Positions 1-5,144 are shown, numbered from the stretch's first letter. The stretch is 5,618 bases of DNA from Candidatus Rokuibacteriota bacterium (GCA_016201645.1 JACQCL010000192.1:1-5618); one strand, 5' to 3'. Made by a program: numbers and translations. Notes: generated by a model not told the origin, from the letters alone.

Positions 1-1
1 A

Positions 2-190
2 CCTGCGTTTTACGCCCACTGGGCGCTGCTCCACCTCTCGCTCCTGCTCCGCGTCGGAGCAGATCTCGCGGGTTGGACGCCAGGGCAGAAGTGGGGTGGC
101 CTGGGGAACGCGCTGGCGATCATCCTCTTCCTCGGGAATACCATTCGAGCAATCGCCTCAGGGCAGGGAGGCCAGAATGAGTCCGACTGA
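2..190 (+). CDS. C-terminal part of a polytopic membrane protein, possibly NnrS-like (5' end outside the window)
   Basis: An open frame enters at the left edge (first full codon at base 2) and stops with TGA at 188-190, giving the last 62 residues of a protein. Two hydrophobic stretches are visible, about residues 3-17 (rich in Leu, with the motif HLSLLLRVGADL) and 34-50 (ALAIILFLGNTIRAI), followed by a short polar tail ending in NESD. This helix, Arg-containing loop, helix, short tail pattern resembles the C-terminus of NnrS-family heme/copper membrane proteins, which occur beside denitrification and NO-response genes. I cannot confirm the family from 62 residues; another small-helix membrane protein is possible. 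The stop codon lies 14 bp inside the next gene, so the two are probably translationally coupled. Confidence 0.6.
   Translation, partial: PAFYAHWALLHLSLLLRVGADLAGWTPGQKWGGLGNALAIILFLGNTIRAIASGQGGQNESD
166..171 (+). promoter_or_regulatory. Ribosome binding site of the MIP18/DUF59 gene
   Basis: The sequence GGGAGG sits 5 nt before the ATG at 177, inside the end of the upstream membrane-protein gene. It supports the ATG at 177 over the in-frame ATG at 96, whose extra N-terminus would overlap most of the visible upstream coding sequence and looks non-native (a serine run). Confidence 0.7.
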
Positions 191-479
191 GGAGCAGGTC
201 CTTGACGCCTTGAAGCAGGTCTATGATCCCGAGATCCCCGTGGATATCGTTAACCTAGGCCTCGTCTATGGGGTCAGCATTGAGGACGGCATCGTCCGAG
301 TGAAGATGACCACGACCTCCCCCGGCTGTCCCGTGGGGGACTTCCTCGCTCAAGAGGCCAAGCGGGTCGTCCGAACGCTCGATGGAGTGGACGCGGTGGG
401 GGTGGAATTCGCGTGGGACCCGCCGTGGACTCCGGAGATGATGACCGAGGATGCAAAGAAGAAGCTGGGTTGGCAGTAG
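177..479 (+). CDS. MIP18/DUF59-family iron-sulfur (metal-sulfur) cluster assembly factor, SufT/PaaD-like
   Basis: This complete 100-residue protein consists of one DUF59 (MIP18, formerly PaaD-like) domain, the usual size for stand-alone bacterial members. Visible family hallmarks are YDPEIPVDIVNLGLVY (16-31), the MTTTSPGCPVGDFL segment (44-57) with the conserved Cys51, and the DPPWTPEMMT segment (81-90) near the end. Family members act in the cytoplasm in maturation or repair of Fe-S proteins (SufT, the eukaryotic MIP18/CIA proteins) or as PaaD in the phenylacetyl-CoA epoxidase system; no paa genes are visible, so the Fe-S role is the better guess. The start at 177 is chosen for its ribosome binding site and because the conserved domain begins at once. 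It overlaps the preceding gene by 14 bp. Its TAG stop (477-479) lies inside the first copy of a 14-bp tandem repeat, so the gene end may have been reshaped by the adjacent element. Confidence 0.9.
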   Translation: MSPTEEQVLDALKQVYDPEIPVDIVNLGLVYGVSIEDGIVRVKMTTTSPGCPVGDFLAQEAKRVVRTLDGVDAVGVEFAWDPPWTPEMMTEDAKKKLGWQ

Positions 480-501
480 GGGTCAGGCAGTAGGGGTCAG
501 G
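474..501. repeat. Perfect 14-bp tandem duplication at the 3' end of the DUF59 gene
   Basis: The unit CAGTAGGGGTCAGG occurs at 474-487 and again, with no mismatch, at 488-501. The first copy contains the last sense codon and the TAG stop of the DUF59 gene. The second copy supplies the start of the left arm of the adjacent inverted repeat. Each copy carries a GTAG tetranucleotide (476-479 and 490-493). Confidence 0.9.
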
Positions 502-552
502 TCTTGCAATCACGCATTGCTTGAGGATTGTTGCAGTGCAAGACCTGACCCC
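490..552. repeat. REP-like palindromic element (GTAG plus a 16-bp perfect inverted repeat)
   Basis: The left arm 493-508 (GGGGTCAGGTCTTGCA) is the exact reverse complement of 537-552, with a 28-nt interior. Inside, GCAAT (506-510) and ATTGC (516-520) can form a small sub-hairpin. GTAG abuts the left arm (490-493, sharing one base). In known REP elements mobilised by RAYT (Y1/TnpA_REP) transposases, a GTAG or GTGG tetranucleotide flanks the 5' foot of the hairpin and guides cleavage, so this could be a REP or a non-autonomous RAYT-derived element. From memory, GGGGTCAGGTCTTGCA-type ends recur in several bacterial phyla; this needs a search. No transposase is present here. Its place between two convergent genes is typical of REPs. 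Neither strand has a T-tract after the hairpin, so it is not a classical intrinsic terminator. Confidence 0.6.
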
Positions 553-577
553 CTCGGGGCGGTCGTCAGGCCTTGCG
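537..577 (-). repeat. Second, overlapping inverted repeat at the 3' end of the cytochrome gene
   Basis: The arm 537-549 (TGCAAGACCTGAC) is shared with the REP-like element, but it also matches the reverse complement of 565-577 (GTCAGGCCTTGCG) at 11 of 13 positions. In the minus-strand RNA this gives a 12-bp stem with one G-U wobble. Between the arms, CCCC (550-553) and GGGG (556-559) can form an additional inner stem. The cytochrome stop codon (566-568) and its last codons lie inside the 565-577 arm. The hairpin could stabilise the 3' end of the cytochrome mRNA or help termination. It cannot form together with the 493-552 hairpin because both use the same arm. Confidence 0.55.
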
Positions 578-2254
578 CTGACCGTTCTTGCGGCGGAGAT
601 AGAGGGTCCGGCCCGCCCAGACCACCCCCACGACGGCCAGCACCATCAGGGGGCCAGTGTACAGCATGAAGTTGGTGCGGACCGTCGTCCGGTATTCGGT
701 CCTGAGCCGCTCGGCCTCTTCCCGGATGCGGCTCGCGTGCCCCAGCACCTCGGCGTAGCCGTACCACCACGCGTAGTCCGGGCTCATGTGGAAGGCGCCC
801 TTGTAGGACTTGAGGTTGGCGAAGAAGAACATGTCGAAGTACTCGCGCTCCACGGGCTGGACGTCGTAGTAGAGGCCGGCAGGCCAGAAGGTCCCCCCGG
901 GCACATCCTCCACCGCGGTGTAGCGGGGGCCGGGGAGGAGCCCCGCCGACAGCGCGCGCCGGTGGGGCTCGATGATCTGGTCCTTGAAGAGCCCGCGCAG
1001 CGTCTCGCGCGCCTCGAAGACGAGCGCGTCGCCCATGAGCTTGTGGGCGTCGGCCGACTCCAGGTACTCCCGCGCCTTCACCTCGGAGTGGCAGGTCAGG
1101 CAGACCTTGATCATCTCGTTGCGCTTGGCGCGGTTCTCCGGGGTCTTCGTGATGTCCTCGAGCTGGCCCAGGGCCGGTTGCACCCCCATTCCCCAGACGA
1201 TCTTCCGCGTCATGTTGTGGCTGACCGTGCGCTTGCCGTCCTTGTCTATGTAGAGCATGTGGCAGTAAGCGCAGGTCGGGGCATTGTAGCGGGCCTCCGC
1301 CATGGACTTCGACCATTCCCACTTCTGGCCGTCGGTGAGATAGACCGCGCCGTGCTTGGAAGTGGAGTAGGCCTCCCAGTTCGGGTGATCGGGCCCCATG
1401 TGGCAGGTCATGCACGCCTCAGCCCGGCGCGCCTCCGCCGGGTCGAACCGGTGGCGGGTGTGGCAGGCGATGCAGCCGTTCCGGTAGGGGAGGCTCGACA
1501 GGTCCGTATACTTTTTCTCCTTGTCATCCCAGAACGGCTCGTCGGTGGCGCCGGCCTGGGCGTGGCAGGGGTCGCACCCCATCTCCATGACCTTCCGCGG
1601 CATCTGCTTGTAGTGGGGAACCTTGATGTTCCGGTCCCAGTTGGTCCCGATTCCGGCCGGCCCGGGCCCGTACGAGTGCCCGGCATCAGCCACGTGGTCC
1701 TGATAGATCTGGAGGTGGCAGGCGGCGCAGACCTTCTCGGACACCCGCCCTCGGACCTGGGTGATCTCGGTGTGGTTGGTGCCATGGCAGACCGCGCAGG
1801 AATTGGCCTCCGGGGTGGTCACGGGGATCCGGGGATTCTGGCGCCTCGGTTTGAACATGGCCGAGGACTCGTACTGAGCGACCAGGACCGGGTTGGCTTT
1901 CCTGTGGCACTCAATGCAGGAGGCGGCGGTCTGTTCGCCCTTCGGCGGGTCGGTCAGCTTGTCGCGCTTGGCGGTGAGGGTCTTGAGATAGGCGTGGATC
2001 TTCTGGAGCTGCTCGTCGGTCACGACGGAAGCCGGCAAGGATGGCATTTGGCCCCGGGGGGTTCTCACCTGCTGCTTCAACTGCTCGAGGGACAGCGGGG
2101 TGTTGGCGAGATCCGGCCCCGCGCCGCCGTGGGCGCCTACTCCGTGGCAGCCGATACACCCTTTCTGGATGAAGAGGTGTTCGCCCTCGTCGGCGGCCCA
2201 CGCCGACGCCGGCAGCAGCAGGAGCCCCGCCAGTCCCCAGAGTAGCGATCGCAT
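566..2254 (-). CDS. Nine-heme c-type cytochrome: monoheme cytochrome c domain fused to a hydroxylamine oxidoreductase (HAO)-like octaheme module, membrane-anchored
   Basis: The protein has 562 residues from the ATG at 2254, starting with a Sec signal peptide (about 1-20, cleavage after AWA). Nine CXXCH heme motifs lie at 33-37, 113-117, 153-157, 176-180, 227-231, 261-265, 281-285, 328-332 and 385-389. Residues about 23-98 look like a class I cytochrome c (CIGCHG, then Met70 in GQMPSLP as possible sixth ligand). The other eight hemes match the HAO/multi-heme family (Pfam Multi-haem_cyto), including MGPDHPNWEAYSTSKHG (286-302) and the aromatic C-terminal MSPDYAWWYGY (490-500). A transmembrane helix (about 529-551) and an Arg/Lys-rich end suggest an extracytoplasmic domain with a C-terminal anchor. 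All motifs are CXXCH; none is the CXXCK of octaheme tetrathionate reductases. Family members oxidise hydroxylamine or hydrazine, or reduce nitrite, NO or hydroxylamine; direction here is unknown. No haoB or cytochrome c554 gene is adjacent. Confidence 0.9.
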   Translation of the reverse strand: MRSLLWGLAGLLLLPASAWAADEGEHLFIQKGCIGCHGVGAHGGAGPDLANTPLSLEQLKQQVRTPRGQMPSLPASVVTDEQLQKIHAYLKTLTAKRDKLTDPPKGEQTAASCIECHRKANPVLVAQYESSAMFKPRRQNPRIPVTTPEANSCAVCHGTNHTEITQVRGRVSEKVCAACHLQIYQDHVADAGHSYGPGPAGIGTNWDRNIKVPHYKQMPRKVMEMGCDPCHAQAGATDEPFWDDKEKKYTDLSSLPYRNGCIACHTRHRFDPAEARRAEACMTCHMGPDHPNWEAYSTSKHGAVYLTDGQKWEWSKSMAEARYNAPTCAYCHMLYIDKDGKRTVSHNMTRKIVWGMGVQPALGQLEDITKTPENRAKRNEMIKVCLTCHSEVKAREYLESADAHKLMGDALVFEARETLRGLFKDQIIEPHRRALSAGLLPGPRYTAVEDVPGGTFWPAGLYYDVQPVEREYFDMFFFANLKSYKGAFHMSPDYAWWYGYAEVLGHASRIREEAERLRTEYRTTVRTNFMLYTGPLMVLAVVGVVWAGRTLYLRRKNGQRKA

Positions 2255-2258
2255 GGGG

Positions 2259-2265
2259 TCCTCCC
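2259..2265 (-). promoter_or_regulatory. Ribosome binding site that fixes the cytochrome start
   Basis: On the minus strand GGGAGGA ends 4 nt before the ATG at 2254. This selects the start that places the signal peptide (MRSLLWGLAG and following) at the N-terminus, rather than the in-frame ATG 12 codons upstream at 2290, which would add a charged MRVGRRTPREDP extension. Confidence 0.75.
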
Positions 2266-2428
2266 TGGGAGTACGTCGCCCCACTCTCACCCGAGTGGCC
2301 TACCTTAGTCAACGGGGGTTGGCGGTGAGGCGCTCCTTCCTCACCTAGGGCATTCGTGCCCCGCTCTTGACCCCGGGGGGGCCCCGCTAAGTGGCGGAAT
2401 GAATGGGAGATTCCAACACCCCTCGTCT

Positions 2429-2444
2429 CGGCATTGCACTTGCT
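2429..2444 (+). promoter_or_regulatory. Candidate sigma-54 (-24/-12) promoter of the PAS-LuxR gene
   Basis: CGGCAT-N5-TTGCT matches the RpoN consensus TGGCAC-N5-TTGCW at 9 of 11 defined positions and keeps the invariant GG (2430-2431) and GC (2442-2443) with exactly 10 bases between them. It lies about 47 nt upstream of the ATG at 2492, leaving room for a leader of roughly 35 nt. No sigma-54 activator gene is in the window, and single matches of this kind occur by chance. Confidence 0.3.
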
Positions 2445-2491
2445 AGTACCTTTGAATCAACACGGACCGAAATCCGCCCCGGGAGCGCCTT

Positions 2492-3121
2492 ATGGAATTG
2501 GACGAACTGATCAGTAACACCGCCGACGGCATCTGCGTGATCACCGCTGAGGGGAAGATCACGCTGTGGAACCGGTCCGCCGAAAAGATCCTCGGCTACA
2601 CGGCCCGGGAGGTGGTCGGCCGGCCCTGCTGCGATGTCTTCGTCGGGCGGGACGCGGTGGGGAACCGCCTCTGCTACCGGGGCTGCCACGTCCAGTCGCT
2701 GGTGAAGATGGGGGAGCCGGTGCAGCACTTCGAGATGGCGACCCGCACCAAGGCCGGCAAGGCCGTCTGGATCGACGTGAGCATCCTGGTGGTCCCGGGC
2801 TCCCGGAACGGGCTCGGGAGCACCGTCCATCTATTCCGCGACGTCACGGTCTCCCACGAGATGGAGGTGCTCATCCGCGAGCGGCTGGCCCAGTCCAAGC
2901 CGGTTGCGGCTGCCCCCGGGGACCTGTCCACCCCGCTCACCCGTCGGGAGATCGAGATTCTCCGGCTCATGACGAGCGGGGCGAACACCAAAGCGATGGC
3001 GGAGCGGCTCCACGTCAGCCCGGCCACGGTCAGAAACCACATCCAGAACATTTTCGGGAAGCTCGGGGTTCACAGCCGCCTCGAGGCGGTGGCCCACGTC
3101 ACCACCCACGGCCTTCTCTAA
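2492..3121 (+). CDS. PAS domain - LuxR/GerE-type HTH transcriptional regulator with a cysteine-rich PAS insert
   Basis: This 209-residue cytoplasmic protein has an N-terminal PAS domain (about 2-120: NTADGICVITAEGKITLWNRS, LGYTAREVVGR, ending in VHLFRDVT). A linker with a short helix follows, then a C-terminal LuxR/GerE HTH (about 149-200: LTRREIEILRLM, SPATVRNHIQNIFGKLGVHSR). There is no receiver domain, so it is a one-component sensor. Within PAS, Cys46, Cys47, Cys61 and Cys65 lie in the pattern RPCCDVF...GN.LCYRGC, a cluster that could bind a metal or Fe-S cluster or act as a thiol switch (inference). GGGAG 6 nt upstream supports the ATG at 2492. It is divergent from the HAO-like cytochrome and convergent with the oxidase operon, with 25 bp to the latter. 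Control of the cytochrome is the simplest hypothesis; autoregulation is possible. Confidence 0.88.
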   Translation: MELDELISNTADGICVITAEGKITLWNRSAEKILGYTAREVVGRPCCDVFVGRDAVGNRLCYRGCHVQSLVKMGEPVQHFEMATRTKAGKAVWIDVSILVVPGSRNGLGSTVHLFRDVTVSHEMEVLIRERLAQSKPVAAAPGDLSTPLTRREIEILRLMTSGANTKAMAERLHVSPATVRNHIQNIFGKLGVHSRLEAVAHVTTHGLL

Positions 3122-3146
3122 CGCGCCTCTCCTTCGAGCGGCCCGG

Positions 3147-3407
3147 TCAGCGCTTCTCGGGGCCGACCGGCTCGGGAGTTGCCGGAGCCTGGCGGGGGCG
3201 TCGGGCGGCGCGCACCAGCCAGGCGCCGATGACTGCCACCACCGCGAACGGCAGCGCCGTGAGCAACAGCGCGCTCCAGTAAAAGCCGCGATCCGCCCCC
3301 TGTCCCCCGGTCCAGCCGACGCAGACCGCGCAGGCCTGGACGTCGCGAGTGAGAAGCGTGACCCCTGCGAAGAGGACGGACCAGGTCCATGAGGTTCGGC
3401 GAAGCAT
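3147..3407 (-). CDS. Small membrane protein with CAVC motif at the end of the oxidase operon, unknown function
   Basis: The protein has 86 residues. The N-terminus (1-25) looks like a signal peptide or signal anchor (two Arg, then a hydrophobic stretch). It is followed directly by a CAVC pair (Cys26, Cys29) in QACAVCVGWTGG, a polar loop, a clear transmembrane helix (about 42-66) and a Pro/Arg-rich cytoplasmic tail. Small proteins with this CAVC-G pattern and one following helix occur beside cytochrome oxidase genes, but I know of no assigned function. The exposed CXXC could serve thiol or copper chemistry in oxidase assembly (inference). It starts only 4 nt after the stop of the second subunit III gene, with no strong ribosome binding site, so translational coupling is likely. 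QAC is a poor lipobox, so I do not call it a lipoprotein. Confidence 0.7.
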   Translation of the reverse strand: MLRRTSWTWSVLFAGVTLLTRDVQACAVCVGWTGGQGADRGFYWSALLLTALPFAVVAVIGAWLVRAARRPRQAPATPEPVGPEKR

Positions 3408-3411
3408 GGGG

Positions 3412-3972
3412 TCACGCGAGGTAGACGAGCGTGTAGAGGAATGGCCAGAGGGCTACGACGAAATACCAGTACATCCCCAAGACGGAAAGGCTCCCGTGAT
3501 CCTGCGGCGTGCGGCGCCCCCAGCGCGCCCCGATCAGGACGATCGCGAGCCAGGTGAGCGCGCCGAGCACATGGACAGCGTGGGCCCCGATCAGCGCGTA
3601 GAATGTCCCCCCGTAGATCCCGGAGGACGCGGTCAGGCCGAACTCAAGCAGGCGGAACCACTCATAGCCCTGCACCGCGAGGAAGGCGGCGCCGAGGAGC
3701 GCCGTCTGAACGAGGCCCGTCGCCATGCCGGCCCGGTCTCCGTGGCGGGCGGCCCTGAGCGCCCGCCACATCGTGTAGCCGCTCAGGAGCAGCAGAGCCG
3801 TGTTCACGGCCGTCACCCCCACGGGGAGGCGGGGTTGCAGTGGCGGAGGCCAAACGGGAGCCCCCAGCCGAAAGACCAGGTAGGCGGTCACGAATCCGGC
3901 GAAGAGCATCGTCTCTGATCCCAGAAAGATCAGCATCCCCAGCCGGGCGGCGTCGGCGGTACCGCGCGACAT
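3412..3972 (-). CDS. Heme-copper oxidase subunit III, second divergent copy (CtaE/NorE-like)
   Basis: The protein has 186 residues, the length of the short five-helix subunit III type. Helices lie at about 12-33, 51-70, 84-103, 125-147 and 163-184. Family marks are FLGSETMLFAG (16-26) with Glu20, the WPP after helix 1, QGYEWF (101-106) with Glu104, and GAHAVHVLGA (129-138) with the HxxxH-like pair His131/His134. The last helix reads MYWYFVVALWPFLY where canonical subunit III has YWHFVDxVW, so the His and Asp of that motif are Tyr and Val. It lies 18 nt downstream of ctaB. A second subunit III gene is in the same operon (5170 to the right edge), so this copy may belong to another oxidase, act in assembly, or be of the NorE type. 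The ATG at 3972 has only a weak GGGG ribosome binding site. Confidence 0.85.
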   Translation of the reverse strand: MSRGTADAARLGMLIFLGSETMLFAGFVTAYLVFRLGAPVWPPPLQPRLPVGVTAVNTALLLLSGYTMWRALRAARHGDRAGMATGLVQTALLGAAFLAVQGYEWFRLLEFGLTASSGIYGGTFYALIGAHAVHVLGALTWLAIVLIGARWGRRTPQDHGSLSVLGMYWYFVVALWPFLYTLVYLA

Positions 3973-3990
3973 GTCATCCCCGCGGGCGCC

Positions 3991-4833
3991 TCATGCCTTG
4001 TCCAAGGTCATGAGGATCAAGAGCATCGGCAGGTAGAGGAGCGAGGCGAACAAGAGGCGCCTTGCTGCCCCGAGCGACGGTGAGAGTGCCTGGAGGACCC
4101 CACAGCCGAGGAGCCCCACCCCCAGCGTGAGGGCCCCGACGAGGTACACCTGCCCGGTGAGGCCGATCTGCGTCGGCAGCAGCCCCACCACGATGAGCGC
4201 CAGGCAACCGGCCAGAGCCTGGGCGTCGGCGCCCGTCCGGCTCGCCGGAAGGAGCCGGATCCCCCCCCGGGCGTAATCCTCCTGGTAGAGGCTGGCAATA
4301 GCCAGCGTGTGGGGAAGCTGCCAGAGGAACAGGATCCCGAAGAGCACCCAGACCCCGATTCCGAAATCCCCGCGCGCCGCGACCCATCCGGTCACCGGAG
4401 GCAAGGCGCCGGCGGCCGCTCCCACGACCAGGCAGAGTGAGCTGCAACGTTTGAGCGGCGTATAGGCGAAGAGGTAGAGGCCGACCGTGGCCGCTGTCAC
4501 GAGCGAGGCGAGCGGCCCGACGCTGAGGAGCAGGAGGATCCCCGCCGCGGTGATGGCCACGCCGAAGCGAAGCGCCTCAGCGGGCTGGAGCCGCCCCTGG
4601 GGGAGCGGCCGCCGGCGCGTACGTTCCATCCGCGCGTCCACCTCGCGCTCGAGGTACTGGTTCAGGGCGATGGTGCCGGCCGCCGCGAGCGCGGTCCCGA
4701 GAAGGGTCTGGAATAAGCGGAGCCAGTCCGTGGGTCCCTGGGAGCCGAGATAGAACCCGACAGAGGTGGTCACGAGGACCATCAGGATGACCCGCGGCTT
4801 TGTGAGGGCTAGGAAGTCTCTGTTTCGTCCCAC
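3991..4833 (-). CDS. ctaB: Protoheme IX farnesyltransferase (heme O synthase)
   Basis: This 280-residue UbiA-superfamily membrane prenyltransferase converts heme B to heme O with farnesyl diphosphate, the first step towards heme A for aa3-type oxidases. Visible motifs are LTKPRVILMVLVTT (10-23), the first polyprenyl/Mg-binding loop NQYLEREVDARMERTRRRPLP (58-78, the first acidic residue is Glu instead of the usual Asp), YTPLKR (124-129), GALPPVTGW (142-150), and WQLPHTLAIASLYQEDYARGG (171-191), where most relatives have PHF. About eight or nine hydrophobic helices fit the family. I chose the GTG at 4833 because GGAGG lies 5 nt upstream and the first motif begins at residue 10. The frame is open further upstream, but that part overlaps the subunit IV gene and is its shadow. 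The gene sits 26 nt after subunit IV and 18 nt before the second subunit III. Confidence 0.92.
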   Translation of the reverse strand: MGRNRDFLALTKPRVILMVLVTTSVGFYLGSQGPTDWLRLFQTLLGTALAAAGTIALNQYLEREVDARMERTRRRPLPQGRLQPAEALRFGVAITAAGILLLLSVGPLASLVTAATVGLYLFAYTPLKRCSSLCLVVGAAAGALPPVTGWVAARGDFGIGVWVLFGILFLWQLPHTLAIASLYQEDYARGGIRLLPASRTGADAQALAGCLALIVVGLLPTQIGLTGQVYLVGALTLGVGLLGCGVLQALSPSLGAARRLLFASLLYLPMLLILMTLDKA

Positions 4834-4838
4834 AAGGG

Positions 4839-4843
4839 CCTCC
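4839..4843 (-). promoter_or_regulatory. Ribosome binding site that decides the ctaB GTG start
   Basis: The minus strand reads GGAGG followed by 5 nt and GTG (4833-4831). No ATG is available between the end of the subunit IV gene and the conserved LTKPR motif, so this site is the main evidence for the GTG start. Confidence 0.7.
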
Positions 4844-4859
4844 GAGAGACCGAGCCGCC

Positions 4860-5138
4860 TCAGCGGTGGAAGACGAAATCGGGGAAGAGTGCCACCATCA
4901 GCCCGAGGACGAACAGCACCGGAACGATCGCAATGGCGTAGATCAGTCGGGGCTCGAACTTGAGGTGCATGTAGTTCAAGGCCACGAGGGTGGCCTTCAC
5001 GGCCGCGGTGGCGAAGATCAGCGTGGCGGCCAGGGCCCTGCCGCCCGGGAGGAAGCTGGCAGCCAGCCCGACGCCCATGAGCACGACCAGCCACCGCCAG
5101 ACGGCGACGTAGTTGGGTCTCGCTCCGTGAGATGCCAT
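4860..5138 (-). CDS. Cytochrome c oxidase subunit IV, prokaryotic (COX4_pro-type)
   Basis: This 92-residue protein has three predicted transmembrane helices (about 14-30, 35-54, 64-85). The signature ATAAVKATLVALNYMHLKFE (43-62), with an intramembrane Lys and the MHLKFE turn, is typical of the small prokaryotic subunit IV found in caa3/aa3-type cytochrome c oxidases and related quinol oxidases. It helps stability and assembly of the complex rather than catalysis. The ATG at 5138 follows a strong AGGAGG 6 nt upstream. It lies 31 nt downstream of the first subunit III gene, the usual III-IV order in ctaE-ctaF type clusters. Confidence 0.88.
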   Translation of the reverse strand: MASHGARPNYVAVWRWLVVLMGVGLAASFLPGGRALAATLIFATAAVKATLVALNYMHLKFEPRLIYAIAIVPVLFVLGLMVALFPDFVFHR

Positions 5139-5144
5139 GGTTAA

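Larger units (their letters stand above)
2255..2491. promoter_or_regulatory. Divergent intergenic region with several small inverted repeats
   Basis: This 237-bp gap must hold the promoters of both the cytochrome (-) and the PAS-LuxR gene (+). It contains four short perfect inverted repeats: CCACTC/GAGTGG (2281-2298, 6-nt loop), GGTGAGG/CCTCACC (2324-2345, 8-nt loop), GGGCA-TTCG-TGCCC (2348-2361) and GGAAT/ATTCC (2396-2414, 9-nt loop). There is also a CCCC-G7-CCCC run at 2371-2385. On the minus strand a TTGACT (2307-2312) is a possible -35, but the hexamer 17 nt further on (TGAGAG) is a poor -10. Some of these palindromes could be operators for the divergent LuxR-type regulator or leader hairpins; that is inference. 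Confidence 0.45.

Noticed and set aside
96..176. Longer start for the DUF59 protein at the ATG at 96
   Set aside because: The extra 27 residues overlap the upstream membrane-protein frame and are not family-like; the ATG at 177 has a good ribosome binding site.
493..552. Intrinsic terminator between the convergent genes
   Set aside because: The stem is strong, but neither strand shows a T-tract after it and the 28-nt interior is large; a REP-like element explains it better.
510..1415. A minus-strand frame of 301 codons inside the cytochrome gene
   Set aside because: It is an out-of-frame reading of the cytochrome with Arg/Pro/Gly-rich low-complexity translation and no motif.
521..2245. A long plus-strand open frame (574 codons) antisense to the cytochrome gene
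   Set aside because: It has no recognisable domain, is rich in Gly/Val/Arg/Leu as expected from the complement of a GC-rich gene, and lies fully opposite a gene with nine heme motifs and a signal peptide.
2255..2290. Longer start for the cytochrome at 2290
   Set aside because: It would add a charged 12-residue stretch in front of a clean signal peptide, while GGGAGGA lies just before the ATG at 2254.
2566..3282. A plus-strand frame overlapping the PAS-LuxR gene
   Set aside because: It is a frame-shifted shadow of the regulator with no PAS or HTH residues and runs into the oppositely transcribed CAVC gene.
3349..3918. A plus-strand frame of 189 codons opposite the second subunit III gene
   Set aside because: It is Glu/Arg/Pro-rich with no domain, and the minus strand encodes a clear five-helix subunit III.
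4834..5094. N-terminal extension of CtaB up to 5094
   Set aside because: This part overlaps the subunit IV gene in another frame and reads as Arg/Gly/Pro-rich shadow; the GTG at 4833 with GGAGG starts just before the first family motif.
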